DNA from: Pararhizobium polonicum
GTDB taxonomy: Bacteria; Pseudomonadota; Alphaproteobacteria; Rhizobiales; Rhizobiaceae
Length of the DNA stretch: 64,000 bases
Assembly: GCF_001687365.1 (NCBI RefSeq)
Contig: NZ_LGLV01000010.1
Location: 210,999-274,998, forward strand
Direction: 5' to 3'
The position numbers were made by a program, and so were the translations under genes. Every line of letters begins with the position of its first letter. Position 1 is the stretch's first letter. Of the stretch, positions 37,132-45,452 are shown in pieces. The notes under the pieces are model-generated. The model saw nothing but the letters and a program-made list of their open reading frames with translations. It was not told the DNA's origin and did no database searches.

Positions 37132-37252
37132 TACCCTCCCCTTGAGGGGGAGGGTCGGCGCGAAGCGACGGGGTGGGGTGACCTTTCATGTCGAGCAACG
37201 GATCACCCCCACCCGCGACTTCGTCGTGACCTCCCCCCTCAAGGGGGAGGTA
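37132..37252. repeat. Inverted pair of palindromic repeats between nirB and nirD
   Basis: Arms at 37132-37182 and 37201-37252 are inverted copies of one another, each with a hairpin around CCTTGAGGGG followed by a CGCGAAGCG/CGACGAAGTCG-like hairpin and a GGGTGGGGTGA end. The element begins 2 bp after the nirB stop codon. It is related in style to the pair at 36548-36736. Confidence 0.75.
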
Positions 37253-37253
37253 A

Positions 37254-39704
37254 TCATTCCGCAGCCTCCGGATAGCCGACCGTCGCCATCGGGCGGAACT
37301 CATGCTTGTCCTTGCCGGAGACGCGCTCCGACCAGGGATCGACCTGGGCGAATTGCTGGGAGAAGACGAAGCGCTCGTAATAGGCCTGGCGCTTGTCGGC
37401 ATCGCCCATGATCTGGCGGCGGATTTCCTCGAGACCGATGCGTTTCGCCCATTTGTAGATGCGCTCGAGATAGCGGCCCTGCTCACGGTACATCTGCGTC
37501 AGCGCCACGATGTAGTGCAGTGCCTCGTCCTCGGTCTTGACGAGGCCGAGTATTTCCGTGCCCTTGATGTCGAGACCGGCGGCACCGGCGAAATGGATCT
37601 CGAAGCCACTATCGACGCAAATGACGCCGATATCCTTGCAGGTCGCCTCGGCGCAGTTGCGCGGACAGCCGGAGACGGCAAGCTTCAGCTTGGCCGGCGT
37701 CCAGGAGCCCCACATGAACTTCTCGATGCGGATGCCGAGCCCGGTCGAATCCTGCGTGCCGAAGCGGCACCAGTCGGAGCCGACGCAGGTTTTCACGGTG
37801 CGCAGGCCCTTGGCATAGGCCTGGCCGGAGATGAAGCCGGCCTTGCCGAGATCGGCCCAGACGGCGGGCAGGTCTTCCTTCTCGATGCCGAGCAGGTCGA
37901 TACGCTGGCCGCCGGTCACTTTCACCATCGGGATGTCGAACTTGTCGACCACGTCAGCGATCGCCCGCAATTCGCCGGAATTGGTGACGCCGCCCCACAT
38001 GCGCGGCACGACCGAATAGGTGCCGTCCTTCTGGATATTGGCGTGGACGCGCTCGTTGATGAAACGCGACTGGTAGTCGTCGGCATACTCATTCGGCCAG
38101 TCGCAGACGAGGTAGTAGTTGAGCGCCGGCCGGCATTTGGCGCAGCCGCACGAGGTCTTCCATTCCAGCTCCTGCATGACGGCGGGAATGGTCTTCAGCC
38201 CCTTGGCCTTGATCAGGCGGCGCACGTCGTCATGGCCGAGATCGGTGCATTTGCACATCGGCTGCACGGCGGCCGGATTGTAGGCGTCGCCCAGCGTGAT
38301 GGTCATCAGCTGCTCGACAAGGCCGGTGCAGGAGCCGCAGGAGGCGGATGCCTTGGTATGGGCCCGCACGTCGTCGAGAGACGTCAGCCCCTTGCCGGTG
38401 ATCGCACCCGTGATCTTGCCCTTGCAGACGCCGTTGCAGCCGCAGATTTCCGCATCATCCGGCAAGGCTGCAACGGCCGCCGTAGGGTCCAGCGGAGACC
38501 CTCCCTGGTAGGCCTGGCCGAAAATGAGCGTTTCGCGCATTTCGGAGATATCGGTGGCTTTCTTCTTCAGGTCGTTGAACCAGGCGCCATCGGCGGTCTC
38601 GCCGTAGAGCACGGTACCGATGATGCGGTTGTCCTTCAGCACCACCCGCTTGTAGACGCCCGCGGTGGCGTCCCGCAGCACGATTTCCTCGCGGTCCTCG
38701 CCTTCGGCAAAGTCGCCAAGCGAGAAGAGGTTGATGCCGGTGACCTTGAGTTTCGTCGGTGTGTCCGAATGGACGAAGGCCGGAGTGCGGTCGCCGGCCA
38801 GATGCGCTGCGGCGATCCGCGCCATTTCGTACAAGGGGGCGACGAGCCCGTAGACCATGCCGCCGACTTCGGCGCATTCGCCCAGTGCCAGAATGTCGCC
38901 GTCCGAGGTCTGCATGCCGGAATCAACGACGATGCCACGGTTGACAGCAAGGCCTGCTTCCTTGGCAATCGCCGCATTCGGACGGATACCGACGGCCATG
39001 ACCACGAGGCTGGCCGGGATGATCGTGCCATCGTCCAGCTCGATGCCCTCGACCTTGGTCGTGCCGACGATCTGCCTGGTATTGGCCTTGGTGACGACCT
39101 TGATGCCGCGTTCCTCGAAGGCGCGCTGCAACAGGTAGCCGGCCGCCGGATCGAGCTGGCGGTCCATCAGCGTCGGCATGACATGCAGCACGGTGACGTC
39201 CATGCCGCGCGAATTGAGCCCCGCCGCCGCCTCCAGCCCGAGAAGGCCGCCGCCGATGACGATGGCCTTTTCCCGCGACTGGGCGGCCAGCAGCATGGCT
39301 TGCACGTCATCGATGTCACGGTAGGTGATGACGCCGGGCAGATCCTTGCCGGGAACGGGGATGATGAAAGGCATGGAGCCGGTGGCGATCACCAGCTTGT
39401 CGTAACTTTCGGTGACACCGTGATCGGAGGTGACGGTTTTTGCCGCCCGGTCAATGGCGACGATCTTGTGACCCTTGTAGAGCGTGATGCCGTTTTCGAT
39501 GTACCAGCCGTCGCCATGGATGACGATCTGCTCGTAGGTCTTCTCGCCCGACAGCACCGGCGACAGCATGATGCGGTCGTAGTTGACGCGGGGCTCGGCG
39601 TTGAAGATGGTGACGTCGTATTGGCCGGGGGCCTGTTCGAACAGATGCTCCAGCATGCGTCCGGGCGCCATGCCATTGCCGATGATGACGAGTTTCTGGG
39701 TCAT
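37254..39704 (-). CDS. nirB: NADH-dependent assimilatory nitrite reductase large subunit NirB
   Basis: An 816-residue multidomain enzyme reducing nitrite to ammonium with NADH. Order seen: FAD/NAD domains (LVIIGNGMAPGRMLEHL at the N terminus, AIVIGGGLLGLEAAAGL about residue 150); a BFD-like [2Fe-2S] domain (CGCNGVCKG ... CGSC); a second Cys-rich region (CGCAKCRPALNYYL); and the siroheme/[4Fe-4S] domain with TCVGSDWCRFG and SGCPRNCAEATCKDIG. The ATG at 39704 lies 5 bp after the nrtD stop. Siroheme comes from cysG in the same operon. Confidence 0.97.
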   Translation of the reverse strand: MTQKLVIIGNGMAPGRMLEHLFEQAPGQYDVTIFNAEPRVNYDRIMLSPVLSGEKTYEQIVIHGDGWYIENGITLYKGHKIVAIDRAAKTVTSDHGVTESYDKLVIATGSMPFIIPVPGKDLPGVITYRDIDDVQAMLLAAQSREKAIVIGGGLLGLEAAAGLNSRGMDVTVLHVMPTLMDRQLDPAAGYLLQRAFEERGIKVVTKANTRQIVGTTKVEGIELDDGTIIPASLVVMAVGIRPNAAIAKEAGLAVNRGIVVDSGMQTSDGDILALGECAEVGGMVYGLVAPLYEMARIAAAHLAGDRTPAFVHSDTPTKLKVTGINLFSLGDFAEGEDREEIVLRDATAGVYKRVVLKDNRIIGTVLYGETADGAWFNDLKKKATDISEMRETLIFGQAYQGGSPLDPTAAVAALPDDAEICGCNGVCKGKITGAITGKGLTSLDDVRAHTKASASCGSCTGLVEQLMTITLGDAYNPAAVQPMCKCTDLGHDDVRRLIKAKGLKTIPAVMQELEWKTSCGCAKCRPALNYYLVCDWPNEYADDYQSRFINERVHANIQKDGTYSVVPRMWGGVTNSGELRAIADVVDKFDIPMVKVTGGQRIDLLGIEKEDLPAVWADLGKAGFISGQAYAKGLRTVKTCVGSDWCRFGTQDSTGLGIRIEKFMWGSWTPAKLKLAVSGCPRNCAEATCKDIGVICVDSGFEIHFAGAAGLDIKGTEILGLVKTEDEALHYIVALTQMYREQGRYLERIYKWAKRIGLEEIRRQIMGDADKRQAYYERFVFSQQFAQVDPWSERVSGKDKHEFRPMATVGYPEAAE

Positions 39705-39709
39705 GCCGG

Positions 39710-40507
39710 TCACTCCGCGGCTTCGACGAAGCGGTGCCGTTCGTAAAGGAACTTCAGCACGGCCTCGCGGCATTTGAGATAGGTCCGGTCCGAGGCAAGC
39801 TCGATACGGTTGCGCGGCCGGCCGATCGGCACGTCGAGCACTTCACCGATGCAGGCAGCCGGGCCGTTGGTCATCATCACGATTCGGTCGGAGAGCAGCA
39901 CGGCCTCGTCGACGTCATGGGTGATCATCAGCATGGTGTTGCCGAGGCGAAGATGGATTTCCATCACCGCATCCTGCAGATGTGCCCGGGTCAGCGCATC
40001 GAGCGCGCCGAAGGGCTCGTCGAGCAGAAGAATCTTCGGCTCCATGGCAAGGGCGCGAGCGATGCCGACGCGCTGCTTCATGCCGCCGGAAATCTCTGAC
40101 GGCCGCTTGTCCTTGGCATGGGCCATCTGGACGAGGTCGAGATTGGCCATGACCCAGTCGTGGCGTTCCGTCTTGCTCTTCGTCCTGCCGAAAACCTTGG
40201 AGACGGCGAGGTTGACGTTTTCATACACCGTCAGCCAGGGCAGCAGGCTGTGATTCTGGAAGACGACGGCACGTTCCGGACCGGGCGCGTTGACCTCCCG
40301 GTTTTCCAGCAGCACCGCGCCGGAGGAGACCGGCGTCAGGCCGGCAATGAGATTGAGTAGTGTCGATTTTCCGCAGCCGGAATGGCCGATGATCGAGACG
40401 AACTCGCCCTTGGCGATCGTCAGGTTGATGCCCTTCAGCACTTCGGCGCGCTGACCGCCCCGGTCGAAATGCTTGTCGATATGATCGAGCTTGAGATAGG
40501 CGCTCAT
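39710..40507 (-). CDS. nrtD: Nitrate/nitrite ABC transporter ATP-binding protein
   Basis: A 265-residue single-NBD ATPase of the NrtD/SsuB/TauB group. Walker A is GHSGCGKST, Q-loop VFQNHSLLPWLTVYENV, signature ISGGMKQRV, Walker B ILLLDEPFGALD, and H-loop THDVDEAV. The phrase ALDALTRAHLQ is characteristic of nitrate ATPases. It lies between nrtB and nirB with minimal gaps. It powers nitrate uptake. Confidence 0.95.
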   Translation of the reverse strand: MSAYLKLDHIDKHFDRGGQRAEVLKGINLTIAKGEFVSIIGHSGCGKSTLLNLIAGLTPVSSGAVLLENREVNAPGPERAVVFQNHSLLPWLTVYENVNLAVSKVFGRTKSKTERHDWVMANLDLVQMAHAKDKRPSEISGGMKQRVGIARALAMEPKILLLDEPFGALDALTRAHLQDAVMEIHLRLGNTMLMITHDVDEAVLLSDRIVMMTNGPAACIGEVLDVPIGRPRNRIELASDRTYLKCREAVLKFLYERHRFVEAAE

Positions 40508-40517
40508 GACAGTATCC

Positions 40518-41411
40518 TCAGTTGGCGGATGCGCCGCGGGTGACGATGGTGCCGACGGCTGAGACCAGCTTGTCGAGGATGAAACCGACGACGCCGATAT
40601 AGGCGAGTGCGACGATGATGTCGGGCAGGCGCGACGAGTTCCACGCATCCCAGATGAAGAAGCCGATGCCGACGCCGCCGGTCAGCATTTCAGCTGCAAC
40701 AATGGCGAGCCATGACAGGCCGATACCGATGCGAAGACCGGTGAAGATGTAGGGTGCGGCCGAGGGCAGCATGATCTTGAAGAAGAATTCGAACTGGTTG
40801 AGGCACAGCACCTTGGCGACGTTGCGATAGTCCTGCGGAATGTTGCGGACGCCGACGGCGGTGTTGATGATTACCGGCCAGATCGAGGTGATGAAGATCA
40901 CGAAGATGGCCGAGGGGTTCGAATCCTGGAATGCGGCCAGCGACAGCGGCAGCCAGGCAAGCGGCGGAACGGTGCGCAGGATCTGGAAGATCGGATCGAG
41001 CCCGCGCATCGCCCAGATCGACTGACCGATCAGCGCGCCGATCAGGACGCCGGTAATGGCGGCAAGCCCGAAGCCGTAGGCGACGCGCTGCAGCGAGATC
41101 AGCACCCGCCAGCCAAGGCCGATATCCTGCGATCCGTAGTTGAAGAACGGATAGGCGATCAGGTCGTAGCTTTCCTGCCAGACCTGCGACGGTGGCGGCA
41201 GCGTGGCGCCGGCCTCGGAACAGAGGATCTGCCAGATCACCAGTATGACGGCCAGCACGATCAGCGGCGGCAGGACGTTGCGGGCAACGGCAAGCGCGAT
41301 TTTTCTGGTGTTGAATTTTGCGGCGGGCCGGCCCGGCAGGGCGATGATCTTACCCTTGGGGGATATCGCCGGGGGGATAGCCAGATTTTCTTTATGTGCT
41401 GTTGCTGCCAT
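40518..41411 (-). CDS. nrtB: Nitrate ABC transporter permease
   Basis: A 297-residue permease of the NrtB/SsuC/TauC group with about 6 membrane spans and the EAA-type loop (LCLNQFEFFFKIMLPSAAPYIFTGLRIGIGLSWLAIVAAEML). The N-terminal tail is about 45 residues long and soluble. It is nitrate-specific by context: nrtA upstream, nrtD and nirB downstream. Confidence 0.95.
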   Translation of the reverse strand: MAATAHKENLAIPPAISPKGKIIALPGRPAAKFNTRKIALAVARNVLPPLIVLAVILVIWQILCSEAGATLPPPSQVWQESYDLIAYPFFNYGSQDIGLGWRVLISLQRVAYGFGLAAITGVLIGALIGQSIWAMRGLDPIFQILRTVPPLAWLPLSLAAFQDSNPSAIFVIFITSIWPVIINTAVGVRNIPQDYRNVAKVLCLNQFEFFFKIMLPSAAPYIFTGLRIGIGLSWLAIVAAEMLTGGVGIGFFIWDAWNSSRLPDIIVALAYIGVVGFILDKLVSAVGTIVTRGASAN

Positions 41412-41493
41412 CGTCTTCGTCCTTAATCAATTGAACCGGGCCTGCTTGAGAGCCCCTCATCCGGCCCTCCTTGTTTAAGAAGAAGGGCGGCCA

Positions 41494-41570
41494 CCTTCTC
41501 CCCGTTTTGACGGGGAGAAGGGACCAGCGGCAAACTCTGTCGTCCCCTCTCCCCGCTTGCGGGGAGAGGG
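41494..41570. repeat. Two hairpins between nrtA and nrtB
   Basis: Two strong stems lie in the 197-bp nrtA-nrtB gap: CCTTCTCCCCG...CGGGGAGAAGG at 41494-41521 and CCCTCTCCCC...GGGGAGAGGG at 41545-41570. Neither is followed by a T-tract, so they are repeats or mRNA stabilisers rather than plain terminators. They could raise NrtA output relative to the membrane subunits. Confidence 0.7.
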
Positions 41571-41608
41571 CTAGGGTGAGGGGCAGGATGCGAGGATGAA
41601 GCTGTTCA

Positions 41609-42907
41609 TCAGGACGCTGCCTTGATCGACAGGCTGTCGAGATAGGCCGACGGGTTTTCCGGATCGAAGACCTTGCCGTCGAAGAAGGTTTCCTTGCCGC
41701 GCGAGGTCGTGGCCGGGATGTCGGCGGCAGCCACACCCAGATCGGCGGCAGCGGCACGCCAGATGTCTTCGCGATTCACCTGATCGACCAGTGCCTTGAT
41801 GTTCGTGTCGGGCGCCAGTTTGCCCCAGCGGATGTTCTCGGCCATGAACCAGGTGTCGTGGCTCTTGAACGGGTAGGACGCGCCGTTGGCCCAGAACTTC
41901 ATGTAGAGATCGGTGCCGTGGACGACGCGGCCGTTGCCGTAGTTGATGTCGCCCTTCAGCCGGCCGATGATGTCTTTCGTGGGTACGTTGAACCATTGGC
42001 GCTTGCCGACGATCGCGGCCATCTCGTCCTTGTTGTCCATGCTCTCGCACCACATCTGGGCTTCCATCACGGCCATCATCAGCGCCTTGGCGGCGTTGGG
42101 GTTTTTCTCGATCCAGTCGGCGCGCATACCGAGAGCTTTTTCCGGGTGACCCTTCCAGAGTTCGCCGGTGGACGCTGCGGTAAAGCCGATGCCCTGGTTG
42201 ACCAGCTGTTCGTTCCATGGCTCGCCGACACAGAAGGCGTCCATGTTGCCGACCTTCATGTTGGCCACCATCTGGGGCGGCGGCACGACGATGGTCGAGA
42301 CGTCCTTGTCCGGATCGATACCGCCGGCGGCCAGCCAGTAGCGGATCCACAGGTCATGCGTGCCGCCGGGGAAGGTCATTGCGACCTTCACTTCGCCGCC
42401 ATCGGCCTTCTTCTTTTCAAAGGCGGCCTTGAGCTTGGAGGCATCGAGCTGGACGCCGGTGTCGGCATATTCCTTGGCAACCGAAATTGCCTGGCTGTCA
42501 CAGTTGAGGCGGGCGAGGATGGCCATCGGCACGGGAACGTTGTTCTGCGTCACCTTGCCGGTGTGCATCAGGTAGGGCATCGGCGAGAGGATATGCGCGC
42601 CATCGATGCCGTTGGCGGCGCCACCGAGCACGAGGTTGTCGCGGGTCGCGCCCCAGGAGGCCTGCTTGGCAACCTCGACATCCGGCAGTCCGTGCTTTTC
42701 GAAAAAGCCCTTCTCCTTGGCGATGATCAGTGCCGCCGAATCCGTCAGCGCGATGTAGCCGAGCTTGACGCCGGTTACTTCCGGGCCGGCCGTGGCGGCA
42801 AAGGCGCCGGACGGGAAGGCCGTCTTGATGGCGCCGAACAGCGCGGCGGTTGCGGTTGTCTTCAGGAGGCTGCGACGGGTGATGCCGTTGCTCGATATCG
42901 TCTTCAT
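41609..42907 (-). CDS. nrtA: Nitrate-binding periplasmic protein NrtA
   Basis: A 432-residue substrate-binding protein of the NrtA/NasF family. The N terminus has a twin-arginine signal (ITRRSLLKTTATAALFGAIKTAFPSGAFAATA). The nitrate family phrases are VKLGYIALTDSAALIIAKEKGFFEKHGL, ASWGATRDNLVLGG, DGAHILSPMPYLM, MTFPGGTHDLWIRYWLAAGGIDPDKDV and DAFCVGEPWN. It is first gene of the nitrate operon; its 173-nt leader carries NasT-type RNA hairpins behind a sigma-54 promoter. Confidence 0.96.
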   Translation of the reverse strand: MKTISSNGITRRSLLKTTATAALFGAIKTAFPSGAFAATAGPEVTGVKLGYIALTDSAALIIAKEKGFFEKHGLPDVEVAKQASWGATRDNLVLGGAANGIDGAHILSPMPYLMHTGKVTQNNVPVPMAILARLNCDSQAISVAKEYADTGVQLDASKLKAAFEKKKADGGEVKVAMTFPGGTHDLWIRYWLAAGGIDPDKDVSTIVVPPPQMVANMKVGNMDAFCVGEPWNEQLVNQGIGFTAASTGELWKGHPEKALGMRADWIEKNPNAAKALMMAVMEAQMWCESMDNKDEMAAIVGKRQWFNVPTKDIIGRLKGDINYGNGRVVHGTDLYMKFWANGASYPFKSHDTWFMAENIRWGKLAPDTNIKALVDQVNREDIWRAAAADLGVAAADIPATTSRGKETFFDGKVFDPENPSAYLDSLSIKAAS

Positions 42908-42948
42908 GAACAGGTCCCTCTGCTGTGGCCGGTCGGAAATTTGGCAAT

Positions 42949-42976
42949 AAAAAAACGCCGCTCGGAGATTGCGTCT
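42949..42976 (-). terminator. Putative leader terminator before nrtA
   Basis: On the minus strand a short stem AGACGC / GCGTTT runs straight into a run of T (TTTTTTATT), about 40 nt before the nrtA start. In ANTAR-controlled leaders such a terminator is read through when the regulator binds the upstream hairpins. The stem is weak on paper. Confidence 0.5.
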
Positions 42977-43029
42977 TCGGGAGAAAAATCATCCCGGACT
43001 GCAAAAACCTTGCGACGTCGATGTCTCTG

Positions 43030-43077
43030 CGAGCGCCTGTCTTGGGCTCGGCTTACTGCGATCGCCATTGACCGCAG
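43030..43077 (-). promoter_or_regulatory. ANTAR-type two-hairpin leader RNA (NasT target)
   Basis: Just after the expected start site the leader folds into two adjacent hairpins. P1 has stem CTGCGGTC/GATCGCAG with hexaloop AATGGC, which has A at position 1 and G at position 4, the ANTAR consensus. P2 lies after a 5-nt linker and has stem CGAGCCC/GG(C)GCTCG with hexaloop AAGACA (A1 but not G4). nasT is 1.5 kb away. The pairing was done by eye. Confidence 0.6.
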
Positions 43078-43089
43078 CGAATTATACCA

Positions 43090-43105
43090 AGCAAGGCCCG
43101 TGCCA
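43090..43105 (-). promoter_or_regulatory. Sigma-54 promoter of the nitrate operon
   Basis: The minus strand reads TGGCACGGGCCTTGCT, a perfect match to TGGCACG-N4-TTGC(A/T) with GG-N10-GC spacing. The start site should be near 43080, giving a 173-nt leader. This implies nitrogen (NtrC-type) control. I did not find a convincing NtrC site in 43110-43270. Confidence 0.85.
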
Positions 43106-43270
43106 GTTTCGAAGGAAAGTATTAGCGCTTTGAAATTGAATGGGTTTTCATCGATCTCAGGGATGTGCGTAAATTTTGGCCGTATCCTGCATCTGCAAAA
43201 ATTTTCAGCGTCTGCTTTGGCGTGTTCATTTCCAGGTGGGAAATTTTGTGCAACGCAAAATTCGCCGCCG

Positions 43271-44569
43271 TCAGTTTTCCTCGGCGAGCGACCCGCTGCC
43301 CATGCCGCTCTTGACCGCAAATCCGGCGATATAGTCGGCGATCCGGGCGGGGTCGAAAACCTGTCCGTCCATGAAGCGGTCGCCATCCACGGCGCCTTCG
43401 ACGCGAATATCGTCATCCAGCAAGGGTGCGGCGTCCGCTCCAAGCGCCAGGCGATAGATATCGGGCCGATAGGCGGCAGCCGCAGCCGTCATGCCGGTAG
43501 AGGAAAGATCGGTCTGGCCCCAGCGGATCATCTGGCTGTAGATCCACAGCGCCTGGCTCGGGCGCGGATAATTGGCAAAGCCGTCATGGAACTTGAAATA
43601 GCCATCGATGACGCGCCGATTGCCCTGATCGTCGAGATTGAATTCACCGGCCAGCACGCGACGGATGATATCGACCGGTGCCGCGATATAGCGGCTGTCG
43701 GCAAGCGCCTCCGATAGCGCATCGTGATTGTCCGGGCGGTCGCACCAGCGCGCGGCCGCATCCAGCGCGACGATCAGCCGGGAGACGGTTTCCGGATGCG
43801 TTTCGGCCCATTCCGGCCGCATGCCGATGACTTTTTCGGGGGCGGACGGCCAGATATCCTGTTTGGCCGCGACGATGCGGCCGACGCCGCGTTCGGAGGC
43901 GACCATGTTCCACGGTGCGCCGACGCAGAAGCCGTCGATGGCGCCGGTCGCCAGCGCATCGGAGGTCAGCGGCGGCGGCACGACCACGAGCTTGACGTCA
44001 CGATCCGGATCGATGCCGCCGGCCGCCAGCCAGAAGCGGAACTCGTAATTATGCGAGGAGAAAGGATAGGTGACGCCGAGCGTCGGCAGCGGCTCGCCAC
44101 GGGCCTTCATTCCGGAGATGGCCTTTGCCAGGGCCTGCGCATTTTCAAGGGCGCTCGCCGTTTCCGAAAGGGCTCCCGCTTGCTGCATGCGAGCATAGAG
44201 CCGGGTGGAAAGCGTGATCGCGTTGCCGCCACGTCCGAGCGAAAAGGGTGTGATCGTCGGCGACGGGTTGGAGCCGAGGCCCAGCATCGAAGCGACCGGC
44301 ATGGGCGACAGCATGTGGGCGATGTCGAACTGCCGGAAGGCGAGCCGGTCGCGCACATTGGCCCAGGAGACATCCTTGACCAGATCGAGGACGATGCCCT
44401 CCTTTTGCGCGAAGCCGAATTCGGATGCTGCGATCAACACGGATGCGTCGACCAGCGGAATGAAGCCGGCGCGCAGGGTTCGCGAGCCTTCGCCCGTCAG
44501 TCCCGCGGGCGCGGCAAGACGGCTGTCGCCGCCACGCGGCCCAACTGCGGTACCATCGAATTTCGTCAT
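43271..44569 (-). CDS. nasS: NasS-type nitrate sensor (NrtA-like, no signal peptide)
   Basis: A 432-residue cytoplasmic homologue of NrtA: FIPLVDASVLIAASEFGFAQKEGI, VSWANVRDRLAFRQFDIAHMLSPMPVASMLG, GVTYPFSSHNYEFRFWLAAGGIDPDRDV and DGFCVGAPWN align with nrtA phrases. No export signal is present. In Paracoccus and Azotobacter, NasS binds nitrate/nitrite and then releases NasT. It is encoded 52 bp after nasT, same strand, the usual nasT-nasS pair. ATGATG starts it; the second Met has better spacing to GGAG. Confidence 0.9.
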   Translation of the reverse strand: MTKFDGTAVGPRGGDSRLAAPAGLTGEGSRTLRAGFIPLVDASVLIAASEFGFAQKEGIVLDLVKDVSWANVRDRLAFRQFDIAHMLSPMPVASMLGLGSNPSPTITPFSLGRGGNAITLSTRLYARMQQAGALSETASALENAQALAKAISGMKARGEPLPTLGVTYPFSSHNYEFRFWLAAGGIDPDRDVKLVVVPPPLTSDALATGAIDGFCVGAPWNMVASERGVGRIVAAKQDIWPSAPEKVIGMRPEWAETHPETVSRLIVALDAAARWCDRPDNHDALSEALADSRYIAAPVDIIRRVLAGEFNLDDQGNRRVIDGYFKFHDGFANYPRPSQALWIYSQMIRWGQTDLSSTGMTAAAAAYRPDIYRLALGADAAPLLDDDIRVEGAVDGDRFMDGQVFDPARIADYIAGFAVKSGMGSGSLAEEN

Positions 44570-44621
44570 CATGTCCACTCCAATGCCTCCCGCCGGCAAA
44601 TGTCTGGCTGGTGTGCGTTCA

Positions 44622-45209
44622 TCACATCAGCAATCCTGCCGCGGTGACGACGCTCTGGGCGATGTCCGACATCTTCTTCTTCTCATTCATGGCCGTCTGG
44701 CGCAGCAGGGCAAAGGCCTGCTCCTCGGTGAGGCCGCGCATCTTCATCAGGATGCCCTTGGCGCGCTCGACGATCTTGCGCTCTTCCAGCGCCGACTTGG
44801 CATCGGCAAGTTCCCGCTGCAGCCTCGAGAAGGCGTTGAAGCGGCTGACGGCCATGTCGAGGATCGGTTTGACCCGCTCCTTTTTCAGGCCGTCGACGAT
44901 ATAGGCCGAGACGCCGGCATCGACTGCCGCCTCGATCGATGCGGTGTCCGACCGGTCGACGAACATGGCGATCGGCCGGCCGACGGTGCGCGTCAGCTGG
45001 AACAGATGCTCCATCATGTCGCGGTTCGGGTTTTCCAGATCGATGAAGATTACATCCGGCTGCAGCGTCTCGATGATGCGGGCGATACCGTTGACTTCGT
45101 GCACGACAGTCACCTTCGCGTGCCCGGCCTCGCGCAACCCTTCCTCGATGATGGACGCGCGGATTGCGTTCTCATCGATGACAAGAATTGTGAGGTCCAG
45201 ATAAGCCAT
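44622..45209 (-). CDS. nasT: NasT-type ANTAR antiterminator
   Basis: A 195-residue protein with an N-terminal receiver-like domain (TILVIDENAIRASIIEEGLREAGH ... PDVIFIDLENPNRDMMEHLFQLTRTVGRPIAMFVDRSD) and a C-terminal ANTAR RNA-binding domain (ALEERKIVERAKGILMKMRGLTEEQAFALLRQTAMNEKKKMSDIAQSVVTA). It should bind the hairpins at 43030-43077 and prevent termination ahead of nrtA when NasS has sensed nitrate. The start at 45209 gives the family length; a longer frame lacks support. Confidence 0.93.
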   Translation of the reverse strand: MAYLDLTILVIDENAIRASIIEEGLREAGHAKVTVVHEVNGIARIIETLQPDVIFIDLENPNRDMMEHLFQLTRTVGRPIAMFVDRSDTASIEAAVDAGVSAYIVDGLKKERVKPILDMAVSRFNAFSRLQRELADAKSALEERKIVERAKGILMKMRGLTEEQAFALLRQTAMNEKKKMSDIAQSVVTAAGLLM

Positions 45210-45452
45210 GGCGCATAGATGACGCAGCGCAGCAAACTTGGCAATGCCTAAAATAATTGCGTTTCTGCGCAAGCATCAAAATTAGGCAGCGCATTCCGGC
45301 ATGGATACCGCGTTTCGCCGCAGATGCGATGTTCGCTGGCGGCGATAAAACCATCGTTTTTCCCATATGCCCCTTTATTGAACGCCTGCTGACAGCTTAC
45401 GATGGCAAAAGCGGTGTATGGGCGGAACTGCGCGGGTCTTCGGGAGTAAAGT

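Noticed and set aside
36541..37256. CRISPR-like appearance of repeated CTCCCCC...GGGGGAG units
   Set aside because: The units are inverted pairs with differing loops and no regular spacers. They are palindromic intergenic elements, not a CRISPR array.
37302..39746. 814-codon open frame antisense to nirB
   Set aside because: Shadow of nirB, with no recognisable domain or ribosome site.
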